In this document: piece after piece, positions 11,901-23,849 of the stretch | Position numbering within the stretch: the stretch's first letter is position 1 | How the letters are laid out: each line of letters begins with the position of its first letter | From: Stomoxys calcitrans | Taxonomy: Eukaryota; Arthropoda; Insecta; Diptera; Muscidae | DNA: 64,000 bases | NCBI RefSeq assembly: GCF_963082655.1 | Contig: NC_081555.1 | Location: forward strand, 24,479,291 to 24,543,290 | Reading direction: 5' to 3' | The notes under the pieces: generated by a model | Databases searched by the model: none | Seen by the model: only the letters and a program-made list of their open reading frames with translations | Told to the model about the DNA's origin: nothing | Translations under genes and position numbers: made by a program

Positions 11901-13650
11901 AACATTTTCATTACAAATAAATATGGACAAAATTTTATTTAATTTTTTTTTTGTCTTTACCCTAAAACCCTTTTAGAAGTTTAATTTCGTTTTAACCAAA
12001 AAGCTTTTCTCCTTTCGAGCCAACATAAATCTTAACTAAAAGCGAAATAAGTTTAACTTTTACTAATTAATTATAATTCCAGTATTTCTAAACATTCCAT
12101 ACAACAACAACAATATCTAACTAGTACATTCTATTATAAAATATGCAATTGTGAAAGAAGAAACCGGTATGTAAAACCACAAAATGTTGAAAAACCAGAG
12201 ACATTGTGGCAACTAACTGGTGTTACCACCGCAAGCAAAACATCAAAGGGCAGGCAGTCGTAGTATGGGGTGTTAGGTGTATTTAAAAACAAAAAGAAAA
12301 AACGATGACAACAAGTTGAAGGGAAAATATATGTCAAGTTGTCTTAATGGATGTGGGGGCAGGGAAGACCTATATATTCACCATAAATACTTTGGTGTTT
12401 AAATTATATGTCAGCATGGCGGAAAACCCCTGGGGGATTTTCAATACGGTCGTAAAAGCAAAAGTCACCGAAAGCTAGAAGTGGGAGGGTGTTATAAGGT
12501 AACAATTACATAAAAAATGGATTAAAATTGAGTGACAACTAGAAAATGGGCTTGAAAAAGGCATTTAAAAAAATAAAGATTTTTTTAAACGATATAAGAA
12601 ATTTTATGATATTGCCTTAACATTCTCTTTATTTGCAATTTAGGCTTAACCCACACACACAATTTTTGAAATAAATCCCCAGTTTGAGGGGAAAGGCACA
12701 AAAAACTAGGCTAGTTGGCCTCAAGTTGTCAAACTCTCATGCTTTGAAAAAAGGTTATGAAATTTCATTTCAATTGTTACATGTCGTAGCTAACATGATT
12801 TTTTTAAATTTTATTTCATTAAGTTTTTTAATGTTTTTTTGATTTATGACCATTAAAAATTGGTGTGAGATTTCTTATTTTTTTTTTTACATTTTCTAAA
12901 TTGCCAGCCATCTTTAGTAAGTCAGTCATCAACAGTAAGTCACGTTATTTGTATGTTAATTTTTTGTTTTGTTATTTTACATTTCAAGCATTAGCCCTAG
13001 CTTTCAATTCATTTTAATCGAGTAGAGAGAAAAATTAAGACAATAATAAAACAAAAATATCAGATAAGCCAACAAGTGAAGCCATGATTTTACTTTGGGT
13101 GGGAGTTTATTAAAAAGTCGAAGACGAGAAGTGTCTTGAAGTGGGGTCTTTATTGAATCATTAAATCTCTGACATGAATATTTTTCCGCCATGCTTTTGA
13201 GAAAGACTCTGAACTGAACTCTTTTGTTTGGCCACTTTAAGTTATAATGAGAAAAAACACACGACTCTTGTTGTTATGAATAAATTAAAGCCTTAATGTA
13301 AATGTGAGTGATTATGAAAAACGTCATGTTGCCGTCGACTCTGGTACAACATTGGTGAGTAATTTTTATTAAATTACTAAGAAAATGGTAATTTTTATTA
13401 CATCATTTAGCTAAATATATGAAGATAGGAGTTTTAATAATGGTGGCAAATTGCAAAGCTTCTGTCTCCAATGACTAAAGCGGAGGCTTACAATACAACA
13501 ACATTTTATATTTTTTTTAAAAGATATGCTAAGTGGTAATTATCCTCTCGAGGAGCAACCACATTTCATGGCAAGAAAAGCTCCTTATAAAACTCCTCGC
13601 TAAGAATAGTCAAAACATTGAATAAAATCACATTCTGTACATGCATACAT
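11901..13650. other. AT-rich non-coding DNA
   Basis: No gene, array or transposon terminus seen. Short frames at 12134-12337 and 13004-13192 (minus) have no motif and are probably chance. Confidence 0.45.
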
Positions 13651-14385
13651 ACACAAGAGCTGCTAGTGTCTCACGTTGGGCGCCAATTCCAAAAATGAAG
13701 AAAAGAAAACGAAAGATAGTAGCCAACATATTGGGCGCCAGCAACAAATATTTCGGGCATAACAGCTTTTAAAAATCCAAAGAGTTAAACCCAAAAACAA
13801 TAGTCTCTTACGTTGGGCGCCAATTACAAAAATTATCAGTTTCGAGATAAAAAACTATGATTTTCTTATAAAAAAGGAGAATAATACGAAAAATGTTTCA
13901 GATATTTCACTTTAACATTGGTTAAGAATTAGTTAAAATTATTAGCCCCCGCGTTGGGCGCCAATTAGAAATATTTTCCGGATAGAAACTGTCCTATATA
14001 AGCCACTGGGAGGAATAAAAAAGAAGGTTTACCAAATTTAAATAAACAACTTATAAATCGTGAAAAAAAAACAGTTAAAATAGTAAAGGTTTAGGTAGCC
14101 ACCACATTGGGCGCCAGGGAAAATCGAATTTATATTTACAACTATTCTTAAATGACCGAAAATAAAAGGAAACTAAAGGAACAAAATATACACCGATATA
14201 TTTCCATTTTGAAGGCCATCAAAGCATTAAAATATCAATAACACAAAAACAATATCTCTTATGTTGGGTGCCAATTACAAAAATTATAATTTACGAGGTA
14301 AAAAATTTTTATTGATGTTTTTTATAAAAAAGAAGAATAAAAAGAGAGATTTTTCAGAAAAGTATATTCATTTTGACAATGGCTA

Positions 14386-14992
14386 GGTTAGGTTAGGTTT
14401 AAGTGGCAGTCTGCCATCAGTCACACTTAGACGTTTTCGTCCATAGTGATACAACAGAAACAGAAGAAGGAAGCTGCCTTCTAGTTCCTACCGTTGAACC
14501 ATCCAGATCGCTTTAGAAAGCCCAACAACTTGCCAATGTTCACATCCGCTAAATCAGACAGGTTCTCAAAGAAATGAGAACCTAAAGTGAAACTACTTTT
14601 AACCGCTAGTGCGGGACAGACGCACAGAAGGTGTGTCTCTTCTTCGATGTCCTCACAGCATCTGCAAAAGTCGTTGCTGGCAATATACAGTCTGTCAGCA
14701 TGTTTTCCGATTAGACAGTGACCTGTCATGACGGACACAAGAGAGCAAAGCAGTAGACCTCTTCAAGTCTAGATTAGGCCACATAGTTTTGGAATGCTCA
14801 CAGCCCCCTCTTTGTGACCATCTATCATTCGTTGTCCATCGGGCCTGGTCCTGAAAACTTAGCTCATATGTCGCTAGAGGCATGACCACAGATTCCAGGG
14901 TCCCTGGATTGTGTAGGGTAGTTCCTAGTCTCGCAAGCTCGTCTGCTTTAGAATCTGTGGCCCGACACCCAGAACAGCTAAATTGAATTGAA
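14386..14992 (-). mobile_element. 5'-truncated LINE insertion (RNase H/3' end)
   Basis: On the minus strand two broken frames cover the end of an RNase H-bearing LINE polyprotein. The upstream one has a segment near ELSFQDQARWTTNDRW, shared with the LINE at 49.2-50.1 kb. The downstream one ends in a Cys/His cluster (CRCC...HLLCVC) like the zinc-knuckle tail of such elements. The 3' end is an AACCT-type run next to an 8-bp direct repeat AATGGCTA (14378-14385 and 14993-15000). Removing the insertion and one repeat restores a continuous satellite unit, so this is a real retrotransposition into the array. Inactive because of truncation and frameshifts. Confidence 0.8.
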
Positions 14993-15541
14993 AATGGCTA
15001 AGAATCGGTTAAAACTATAAGCCCCCGTATTGGCGCAATTAAGAAATATATTACGGATAGAAACTATATTATAAAAGCCACAAGGAAGAAAATATTGCAA
15101 TTTTTAAGCCCATCAAAGCATTAAAATATCAAAAACACAAAACCAAAAGTATTTTATGTTGGGCGCCAATTGCAAAAATTCATAGTTTTCGATAAAAAAA
15201 ATATAATTTTTTTATTGAAAATGGAGATCACTTTAACAATGGATAAGAATCTTGTAAAATGATTAGCGTTTAACAATGGATAAGAATCTGGTAAAATGAT
15301 TAGCGTTGGGCGCAAGTATGAAATATGGATAGAAACTATCCTACATGAGCCACTAGGAAAAATTGCACAAGATTTACCAGATTAAAATACTCACCTTATC
15401 GCCTTAAGATAATGCAGCCAAATATCAGATTGCAATAACAAAGCATTAGAATAATCACCAACACAAATTTATTGCAATTGTTTCAGAAAGAAAACGACTT
15501 TTTCAGATTTCACTTTTCAAAGCAGTGGTAATCCCTCACGA

Positions 15542-15545
15542 TGGG
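15542..15545. other. Left target-site duplication (TGGG) of LTR element
   Basis: TGGG directly left of the LTR terminus; the same four bases lie at 26834-26837 directly right of the other outer LTR. Confidence 0.8.
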
Positions 15546-18013
15546 TGTTACGTGTGCCTTACGCAGCAGGAAATTAGCTATGCTTCGGCCAGCTCGAACC
15601 GGTCTCTCTGGGAAGGTCCCAACCCGCTATTTCCGCCCGAGGCCCGTATCAATAAAAAAAAATGTAACTTAGCAACGTTATCAGCTTCAAACAAAAAACC
15701 CCAGGTTCGCCTAAGTGGGAGGAAGATGTTGCCCTCCAGCCGCCCTGCCCTACCGTGGTCATGAAGGTGTCCCTTCTTTCTATACATGACCCCACAAAAA
15801 AAAACTCACTCACACTTACCTGCCTTACTCACATCAAAACCCCCCTCAGATTCAAATTAGCACATCATTCTCTTTTCATCTTATACCTTCATATTACAAA
15901 AAGCACATTTTTATTAATATAAATGAAATCGAACCAGTTAGATTTTTTCAAAAAAAAAAAACGAGCCAAATTGACAAAAAAAAAAAAACTTAAACATGTA
16001 AGACGAAAATTTAAATAAACATTTAATATTTGAGTAAAAAAAAACAAAGGGAGAATTTGCAAATATTATAGATAGCAAACAACTTATAAAATTTAATGTA
16101 CCGCTCTTCCTTGCCCCTACCTAACTAACTGAGCTCAATTAATGGTATTAGAAGCCTAAAGGAAGTTCCACACAATTCGGTGGTCAAGTAAAACGATAAG
16201 AAACCCTTTGCAAATTCCCTAACAAACCTCATAAAGAATACGCAAACTAAAAGAAACAAATTTTAAGAAAGGCAATTAGTTAGGTAAAAAAAAAAATAAT
16301 AAAAAAAAATAAAACATACTACAAGACATAAATAAATAATAAAAATTGACTAAGTAAATAAATAAATTAAAATACTAGATTTAGCATAATCTCATTATTC
16401 TATTTATTATAATTCGGTGGGCCCAAAACAGCCTTAGCGCTGGAGATAATTTCCGCCAGGCAGATAATATTATCTTCTTATTGTTGTCTGTGCTAGTTGT
16501 AGAATTTCTGAAGTCTTTATCTGAACAAAGATGCACAATGATTTGTTGATTGCTTTTAGGAGCTAATTAAGGATTTGCCAATCCTGGTAAGACGTTACAT
16601 TGGCATGAAAATAAACCAACACTAGGTTCCATTCATAGATGGAGCATAACCTCAATCGGAACCGGGTGACACGTTAGAACGACACTTGTCCCACGGTTGG
16701 AGGATTTATCATCGCTCCGGTATGATCTCCTTTTTGCACGACTCGATGGTTTACAAAAAAGAAGTAGACGGCATACCTTTATGTGTCCTTGACTATGGCT
16801 ACCTTGACTTTAAATCCTGGATGTCGATGTCGCTGGCTCAAATAAACGTAACACAAAATCAGGCAAACACTTTTCCAAGCCAGTCTCCAAAGGAAATAAA
16901 AAGCCCCCTTACGTCTAGGAGGGTTTTCCTTTTTTTGCCTTTTTAATGTAGACGAAATAATAAAAAGAATTGTAATAATAACGTCCAATCTAGCCGGACA
17001 CACAAACAAATATATCTTCAGCCAACCCGTTCAAAAATTGAAATTAACCTTGGCCACTACTTTACGTTAGATGCGCACAACTTAAGCCAAACTTCTTTTT
17101 TTTCTGTTTTCCACAAACACCCCCTTTTATAGGCTTTTTCTCTACTTCAATTTCCAACGAGGCCATCTTTACTTTGGGAAGACATAGTTATTACATTCTG
17201 TCCCTTTCCATCTTCCCCATTTTTCTTTTAATCGTCAAGTTTTTCTCTTAACTCTGGCCTCATTTAAATTATCCACATACGTTTCATGAATGAACGGCTC
17301 TATCTACTTTACTACGGCAACAACAATTTCGTACGGTGTATTCTTCATGAGAAAGAGTTGGCAACGCCGCTCCCTGCCAGACGTCACTTCAGGAGCAGCT
17401 GATTTCAATTCTCGCCACACACATCAGCCCAATAGCAGCAAATTATCAGAAATGGGCCAATTAATAAATTACACACTTCCCGGGGCAAATCTGGCATAAA
17501 TGAATGTATCACAAGATGCTGCTGCTGACCTCATCCCTATTTTCTTGCCTTTGGGCTCAAAATTTGTGATGAAGCCCACGGCTACACCATGTGGTACCTT
17601 CATCCATGCCAGCAAATGGAATTAATTTGGGTTCGGGAGAGCTGCGGTACAACCCAACCGCAAGGGGAAAGCCTCTCCCGCTAAAACCTGAAAAAAGGAA
17701 ATACGGCAGAAGACATAGATGCCTGCCAGCCAACATCAGCAATCGGCCACCAAACCACACACACAATTGGCCGCAACGATACATAACCACAACTGGGGCA
17801 CGGCAGACCGCCGGATAACCTAATAATGTGGCTACCGTCTCGCGGGTATCAGGAGCTCCCTCCAACCCCTCAAGCAAGTTCTCCCGCCGGGGGTTGGCGA
17901 TCACGTGGTTGTGGAGGCCTCCACGTAGGACCTGTGGCCTCACTCGCTGGAAGTACCACGCAGAAATTTTTCTCGTGTCCGTCCGACAGTGCGATTAAGT
18001 GGGGCACGCAACA
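15546..18013 (-). repeat. Outer LTR 1 (2,468 bp)
   Basis: Plus-strand ends are TGTTACGTG and CACGCAACA, an imperfect terminal inverted repeat of TG...CA type. In sense (minus) orientation it has a TATAAAA box (17125-17131) and an AATAAA (16403-16408). It is long for an insect gypsy-type LTR. Short frames within it (e.g. minus 17557-17943) recur in every copy but show no recognisable domain. Confidence 0.85.
17125..17131 (-). promoter_or_regulatory. TATA box of outer LTR 1
   Basis: Minus-strand CCTATAAAAGGGGG, a strong RNA polymerase II TATA context. It supports the minus strand as LTR sense. The same box is at 25945-25951 (minus) in LTR 2 and 20176-20182 (plus) in the inner LTR. Confidence 0.6.
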
Positions 18014-18775
18014 AAACATCAGGTCTTTCAAGAAATCGCCGAAAGAACTGATGTGCGGGCAAATATGACGTCAAAAATCTGGATGTGTGTACCAACGTGG
18101 GGAACTCCCACACCCTGAGTCAAGAGCCGGGCATATGGAATCCGCATTAGGGAAGTATAAGTCGTGTATAGCTTATTCTGGACGATTTACTTTGTGCATT
18201 TCCGCTATCTTTCTAGGGGCTATCATACCATAGACGTATCGCAGAGCGGTCAAAAAAAAAACACAAATGAACATGCGGGTGAAACACGTCTATGATACTA
18301 AGTCAATACATATTCTGTGTTGCAAAACACCATCGACATCACTGTGTACAAACACAAGAAGATATCTCATTGCTGGACCATGGTCCCAGCAATATCCGTA
18401 AATGAGTAAGTGGGCCCGCTTATTGCAAAGTATCATAATGTCACCTGGGAGGTTCAAGCCCCCCAGAGTAGCCTACAAATCAGAGCCAATGTCGCGATCA
18501 CAATAATCAAAGTCGTTAGCCACTTAGGTCTATATCACAGTCGAGAAATTAAAATATTGCACTACAGATTAAAGTTTGATTAAATATTAGGACGAATACA
18601 CAACATTTAACTATAATTACCACCAATAATTTGTCTTATCCTGATATTGCACAATTAAAAAAAGTATAAATATCAGGACAAATACAAACATGTAGATAAG
18701 ATAATTACAAAGAAAAAAAAATCAGTACTAACCTAATATTGCACAGTCTTATCTCAAATTGAAATCTGCAATGCC
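18014..18775 (-). other. 3' untranslated region of LTR element
   Basis: Lies between the integrase stop and the outer LTR. No env-like ORF or other gene recognised. I could not find a convincing purine-rich tract immediately before the LTR on the minus strand. Confidence 0.5.
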
Positions 18776-19924
18776 TTATACCTGAATGTCTTTCACATGA
18801 TATATCCCTATGGGCCTGCCTTGTAAGTCTTCGAGTTCGTACATGTTGTTTCCGATTGGCTTTACTATACGGCATTTCAAAAACTTCCTGCAAAACTTCG
18901 CATTCCGGTCCTTCGCAAAATCGGACAGTACTGTATTCCGTCGATAAACTTCCTGACCCGGAAGGAATCTAACGACACGGGCTCGCCTGTTGTACCGCGC
19001 GGAACTTCGTTCGTATGCCTCGTGCATCTTCCTCTTGACTTTCTCGCGGATCAATTCGAGTTTTTCAGCGTTTTGAAGACCCTGAATTTCGTGATCGGAC
19101 ATGGACTTAAGTTTCCTAGCCAATTTATAATCCAGTCCACTGGAAAACATGTGGTAGCCAAATAAACAAAAAAACGGGGTAACTCCAGTCGACGAATGAA
19201 CGGAGGTGCGAAGGGCGCATTCAATCTCAGACAAATAGAGATCCCAATCTCTATGGTCCTCATCCAAATAGGATCTTATCGCTGCCAAAACGGATTGATT
19301 AACCCTTTCAGAAGCGTTCGATTGGGGAGAGTATACCGCGGTCCGCATGTGGCTAATCTTATAAGTGTCCATAAGATCCTGGAAACTCTTCGATGTAAAC
19401 TGAGCCCCATTATCGCTGTGGATCACTTCAGGCACCCCAAATTTATGAAAGACCTCCTGAATCAGGAACTGCACTACGTTACTCGTAGTGGCCTCCCGCA
19501 TTGCCTTCAAAAACGTAAATTTGGTGAAGTGATCCACAACAATGAAGATATAGGCATTCCCGCTTTTCGACCGCGGATACTTTCCCAAGAAGTCAATATA
19601 CAACTTCTGAAAGGGCCGGTCGGTGACAACCTCTTCTCCCATCTCAGGTCTTAGGGTCTTATTGCACGGCTTCACCTCTCTACAGACTTGACAGCTTGAG
19701 ACATATTGCCGTATCTGGCTTGTCATCTTCGGCCAGTAGAAGAAACGCTTAACCCTCTCGGTGGTCTTGGTCACACCGCCATGACCCATAGTAAGAGAGT
19801 CATGGGCCTTTTTGATCACCTCCTGGGTAACCCCAGATGGAATCCACAACTTCCAGCTGTACTCATCCTCGAGGTCATGGTCGAATCCGGTCCTTTTGAA
19901 AACCAAACCGTCTTGGACCTTGAG
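18776..19924 (-). CDS. Integrase part of gypsy-type Pol (5'-truncated)
   Basis: A 382-residue open segment covering the C-terminal part of Pol; the open frame continues 31 codons upstream into LTR sequence, but that extension (to 20017) is a junction artefact. In order: an N-terminal HHCC zinc-binding module (AHDS..MGHGG then SCQVC); the catalytic core with D in LYIDFLG, D in HSDNGAQF and E in NASERVNQ, about 35 residues apart; then a C-terminal region with a modified GPY/F-like block ending near YHVKDIQV. Integrase inserts the cDNA into host DNA. All catalytic residues look intact and there are no internal stops. It has lost the upstream Pol domains and faces an inverted, truncated LTR, so normal Gag-Pol expression is not possible from this copy. 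Confidence 0.85.
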   Translation of the reverse strand, partial: LKVQDGLVFKRTGFDHDLEDEYSWKLWIPSGVTQEVIKKAHDSLTMGHGGVTKTTERVKRFFYWPKMTSQIRQYVSSCQVCREVKPCNKTLRPEMGEEVVTDRPFQKLYIDFLGKYPRSKSGNAYIFIVVDHFTKFTFLKAMREATTSNVVQFLIQEVFHKFGVPEVIHSDNGAQFTSKSFQDLMDTYKISHMRTAVYSPQSNASERVNQSVLAAIRSYLDEDHRDWDLYLSEIECALRTSVHSSTGVTPFFCLFGYHMFSSGLDYKLARKLKSMSDHEIQGLQNAEKLELIREKVKRKMHEAYERSSARYNRRARVVRFLPGQEVYRRNTVLSDFAKDRNAKFCRKFLKCRIVKPIGNNMYELEDLQGRPIGIYHVKDIQV

Positions 19925-21760
19925 GTCTGGCAGGGAGCGGCGTTGCCAACTCTTTCTCATGAAGAATACACCGTACGAAATTGTTGTTGCCGTAGTAAAG
20001 TAGATAGAGCCGTTCATTCATGAAACGTATGTGGATAATTTAAATGAGGCCAGAGTTAAGAGAAAAACTTGACGATTAAAAGAAAAATGGGGAAGATGGA
20101 AAGGGACAGAATGTAATAACTATGTCTTCCCAAAGTAAAGATGGCCTCGTTGGAAATTGAAGTAGAGAAAAAGCCTATAAAAGGGGGTGTTTGTGGAAAA
20201 CAGAAAAAAAAGAAGTTTGGCTTAAGTTGTGCGCATCTAACGTAAAGTAGTGGCCAAGGTTAATTTCAATTTTTGAACGGGTTGGCTGAAGATATATTTG
20301 TTTGTGTGTCCGGCTAGATTGGACGTTATTATTACAATTCTTTTTATTATTTCGTCTACATTAAAAAGGCAAAAAAAGGAAAACCCTCCTAGACGTAAGG
20401 GGGCTTTTTATTTCCTTTGGAGACTGGCTTGGAAAAGTGTTTGCCTGATTTTGTGTTACGTTTATTTGAGCCAGCGACATCGACATCCAGGATTTAAAGT
20501 CAAGGTAGCCATAGTCAAGGACACATAAAGGTATGCCGTCTACTTCTTTTTTGTAAACCATCGAGTCGTGCAAAAAGGAGATCATACCGGAGCGATGATA
20601 AATCCTCCAACCGTGGGACAAGTGTCGTTCTAACGTGTCACCCGGTTCCGATTGAGGTTATGCTCCATCTATGAATGGAACCTAGTGTTGGTTTATTTTC
20701 ATGCCAATGTAACGTCTTACCAGGATTGGCAAATCCTTAATTAGCTCCTAAAAGCAATCAACAAATCATTGTGCATCTTTGTTCAGATAAAGACTTCAGA
20801 AATTCTACAACTAGCACAGACAACAATAAGAAGATAATATTATCTGCCTGGCGGAAATTATCTCCAGCGCTAAGGCTGTTTTGGGCCCACCGAATTATAA
20901 TAAATAGAATAATGAGATTATGCTAAATCTAGTATTTTAATTTATTTATTTACTTAGTCAATTTTTATTATTTATTTATGTCTTGTAGTATGTTTTATTT
21001 TTTTTTATTATTTTTTTTTTTACCTAACTAATTGCCTTTCTTAAAATTTGTTTCTTTTAGTTTGCGTATTCTTTATGAGGTTTGTTAGGGAATTTGCAAA
21101 GGGTTTCTTATCGTTTTACTTGACCACCGAATTGTGTGGAACTTCCTTTAGGCTTCTAATACCATTAATTGAGCTCAGTTAGTTAGGTAGGGGCAAGGAA
21201 GAGCGGTACATTAAATTTTATAAGTTGTTTGCTATCTATAATATTTGCAAATTCTCCCTTTGTTTTTTTTACTCAAATATTAAATGTTTATTTAAATTTT
21301 CGTCTTACATGTTTAAGTTTTTTTTTTTTTGTCAATTTGGCTCGTTTTTTTTTTTTGAAAAAATCTAACTGGTTCGATTTCATTTATATTAATAAAAATG
21401 TGCTTTTTGTAATATGAAGGTATAAGATGAAAAGAGAATGATGTGCTAATTTGAATCTGAGGGGGGTTTTGATGTGAGTAAGGCAGGTAAGTGTGAGTGA
21501 GTTTTTTTTTGTGGGGTCATGTATAGAAAGAAGGGACACCTTCATGACCACGGTAGGGCAGGGCGGCTGGAGGGCAACATCTTCCTCCCACTTAGGCGAA
21601 CCTGGGGTTTTTTGTTTGAAGCTGATAACGTTGCTAAGTTACATTTTTTTTTATTGATACGGGCCTCGGGCGGAAATAGCGGGTTGGGACCTTCCCAGAG
21701 AGACCGGTTCGAGCTGGCCGAAGCATAGCTAATTTCCTGCTGCGTAAGGCACACGTAACA
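19925..21760 (+). repeat. Inner truncated LTR, opposite orientation
   Basis: Reverse complement of outer LTR positions 15546-17382, so it lacks the first 631 bp of U3. One homopolymer (eight versus nine bases, near 21270) differs from the outer copies. It retains TATAAAA (20176-20182) and AATAAA (20899-20904), ends ...CACGTAACA, and runs straight into the primer-binding site and gag, so it is the 5' LTR of the plus-strand half. Its broken left edge joins pol at the word CCAGAC. Confidence 0.85.
20176..20182 (+). promoter_or_regulatory. TATA box of inner LTR
   Basis: CCTATAAAAGGGGG on the plus strand, upstream of primer-binding site and gag. About 250 bp of U3 remains upstream, so some promoter activity is conceivable. 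Confidence 0.6.
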
Positions 21761-21763
21761 ATA

Positions 21764-21773
21764 TGGCGCCCAA
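21764..21773 (+). other. Primer-binding site, tRNA-Lys type
   Basis: TGGCGCCCAA three bases after the LTR end. It complements the 3' end of insect tRNA-Lys (...TTGGGCGCCA) over ten bases. It confirms that the inner LTR is a 5' LTR in plus orientation. The same decamer is the core of the surrounding satellite. Confidence 0.75.
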
Positions 21774-22448
21774 TATGAAAAGCTTCCGGCCTCTTTTGTG
21801 CCGTGATAGTAAGAAGTGTATGTCATCGAAACACACGCAATAGACAACTAATTTAGTAGAAAAATAGCCCAAAATGGATTTTGAATTTGAAGACTTTGTA
21901 ATTGAGAATCTTTTTAGCCCTTCTTGGAGACATTCAGGAGAAAGTGATGGGAAGATTCGAGATTATGTAGTTATTGAAGGATAATGACATTACCAGTTCT
22001 TAACAGGAAGGTGCCGTGACATACGAAATCCGTAGGATTAAAGTATTAGCACGTATCGTACTGTGTTTGTTGTATATGGTAGAATCAGCTATACATAGAT
22101 GGGGTCCTGATTCTTATGGTCCTAATAGCCGCCTTGGAGAAATGCCAGGGGATCGTTGTATTAGGGAGAAAGTATCTGAAGCTGAAGGAGGTGACTTTCA
22201 TTGTTCTTCAGTGTCCCCAAAATTCATTTGTTCGTAGAATAGAAAGTTGAGTGAACCAGGTTCGGAAAGTGCTCTTAGGAGAGTCAGAAATAATAAAAAA
22301 AAAAAAAAAAAAACCGCTCACACACAAACTCACAAAAAAACCCCTAATAAGTATATGGTATAGAAACTTGAAATTGAGCATATTGGTGTTGAAGTGTCCA
22401 ATATTGAGGTGTTCGAGACGTTAAGCATTCTGAGAATTGTAGATCCAG
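21774..22448 (+). other. Retrotransposon leader before gag
   Basis: Untranslated leader with a 36-codon upstream ORF (21874-21984, acidic start MDFEFEDF), a second frame at 22016-22237 without recognisable domain, and a run of about 19 A near 22295. The small ORFs could affect initiation at gag, but nothing shows this. Confidence 0.45.
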
Positions 22449-23849
22449 GTGATGAGTATATTGACAAGATCACGATCTAAGAAGAGAAGCAGACCAGGGA
22501 ATTTTGATTTGAACAGATCCATAGTTGCCGAAGAGAAGAGGTTGAGAACCGATTCTGCCAGCTCCGAGATGCAAGGGGAGATCGATCAGAACTCTGGGCA
22601 AATCACAGATTTGTCCCAAACTATAAGCTCAGGATCGAATAACCCCAATACGAGGTTCCTACCGAATGGTTCGGGGACAGGCCAAGATGATCAAAGGGGG
22701 CCATCAACGATGGTCCCAGGTGAGATATGGAGACAGCATAGGGCTCTGGAAAATAATGTCCAATTGGTGCAGAATGAAATGGGGGACCTTAGGAGAACTA
22801 TAGGTCAGTTATCAGACGCCATTAGGAATTTGACTGATCTTACCTTGAGTCAAACGAGGACAACGTCCATATCCGATGCGAGTTCCTCAGGAAACAGCCA
22901 AGGGAGTGCGGGAACAGGTTCACACCCAGACAACAACAATTCCGGTCGAGGTAATGCAAGGACAAATGATATATTTGACCGTGGCAGAGATAATAATCGA
23001 GTTAGGATCGATAAACTAGGCCTGAAATTCGATGGTAGCTCCCAGAATCTAGGGGTGGAGGAATTCGTATACCGACTAGAATATTATCAGCAACAATATA
23101 GTATTCCATGGGAGGAGATTCTTCGAGACTTCCCACTTATTGTATCGGGGCCAGCTGAGTCTTGGTTCTGGTTATCGCAGAAGACAAATAAATACCGCGA
23201 TTGGCCTCAGTTGAAGCACTGTTTGTTGGGCCAATACCAATCATCAAGGTCAAACTTCGAGATTCTTACTGACTTGGTTCAAAGAAAGCAACAGCCAAAT
23301 GAGACAATAGACATGTTCTTTCAGAATATGGGTCAAATTAGAGCCAAGTTGGTACAACCAATCTCCGAGTATGACATGATAAAAATCATGAAGAAGAACA
23401 TTAAAGATGGCATTGGTAGGATTGTTTACCCGATCCAAGTCTCCTCAGTAGAGCAGTTAAGATTAGAATGCAATGAGGCGGAAAGAAACTTTCCCAGACG
23501 TGAAATCAGGAATATGCCACCACCATCTAGGCCAATGAGAGCAGTAAGCGAGGTATATGTTGAATGTCCGTCCGATGGCGAATACGAAATCGCGGACTAT
23601 GAAGAAGTATCAGCGATCCAATATAATCGCCAATCCAAACCACCTCTGAAGTGCTGGAACTGCCAAAAGTTAGGACATGGTTTTCGCGAATGCGATTCTA
23701 CAACTAGAGCTCTGTTTTGTTACAGATGCGGAAAGCCCGGCACAACATCACCTAAATGTCCGTCCTGTTTACAGGGAAACCTGAACAAGGGCGTGGACAA
23801 TGTGGGGGGCACACGTCCTTCTCAGAACCCCTCCACGTCCGACAAATAA
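22449..23849 (+). CDS. gag: Gag polyprotein of gypsy-type element
   Basis: 466 codons, uninterrupted. The first ~190 residues are polar and low-complexity (Arg/Ser/Asn/Gly-rich). Residues ~190-350 form a capsid-like Retrotrans_gag region with the typical Trp/Phe/Leu spacing (near EEFVYRLEYY, AESWFWLSQK and FFQNMGQIR). A first CCHC zinc knuckle (CWNCQKLGHGFREC, C-x2-C-x4-H-x4-C) is followed by a second in which His is replaced by Thr (CYRCGKPGTTSPKC). Gag assembles the particle and binds the RNA. The start MMSILTRSRSKK is the first ATG of the open frame. The pol frame overlaps its end at -1, with a candidate slippery heptamer at 23774. Confidence 0.85.
   Translation: MMSILTRSRSKKRSRPGNFDLNRSIVAEEKRLRTDSASSEMQGEIDQNSGQITDLSQTISSGSNNPNTRFLPNGSGTGQDDQRGPSTMVPGEIWRQHRALENNVQLVQNEMGDLRRTIGQLSDAIRNLTDLTLSQTRTTSISDASSSGNSQGSAGTGSHPDNNNSGRGNARTNDIFDRGRDNNRVRIDKLGLKFDGSSQNLGVEEFVYRLEYYQQQYSIPWEEILRDFPLIVSGPAESWFWLSQKTNKYRDWPQLKHCLLGQYQSSRSNFEILTDLVQRKQQPNETIDMFFQNMGQIRAKLVQPISEYDMIKIMKKNIKDGIGRIVYPIQVSSVEQLRLECNEAERNFPRREIRNMPPPSRPMRAVSEVYVECPSDGEYEIADYEEVSAIQYNRQSKPPLKCWNCQKLGHGFRECDSTTRALFCYRCGKPGTTSPKCPSCLQGNLNKGVDNVGGTRPSQNPSTSDK
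23774..23780 (+). promoter_or_regulatory. Candidate -1 frameshift site G GGA AAC
   Basis: GGGAAAC fits X XXY YYZ and is in register: GGA and AAC are consecutive gag codons (Gly, Asn). A -1 slip enters the frame open from 23756 to 24397, which carries the pol remnant. It lies about 70 bases before the gag stop. The heptamer is of a type used by some retroviruses; a downstream structure was not tested. Confidence 0.5.

Larger units (their letters stand above)
13660..15545 (-). repeat. tRNA-Lys-PBS-like tandem repeat, reverse block
   Basis: The complement motif ACGTTGGGCGCCA recurs at about 13673, 13729, 13810, 13951, 14104, 14261, 15027 (decayed), 15155 and 15304, usually followed by 'attacaaaaatt'. 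Spacing is about 60-160 bp. The block is interrupted by a LINE (14386-14992) and cut inside its last motif by the LTR element at 15546. It resumes at 26838. Confidence 0.75.

Noticed and set aside
17557..17943. 128-codon and smaller ORFs inside the LTRs
   Set aside because: They recur in every LTR copy, run against or along the LTR sense without a domain, and overlap frames on the other strand.
18014..18775. Possible env gene after integrase
   Set aside because: No continuous frame, signal peptide or membrane segment in this interval on the minus strand.
19196..19654. 152-codon plus-strand ORF
   Set aside because: Exact antisense of the integrase coding region.
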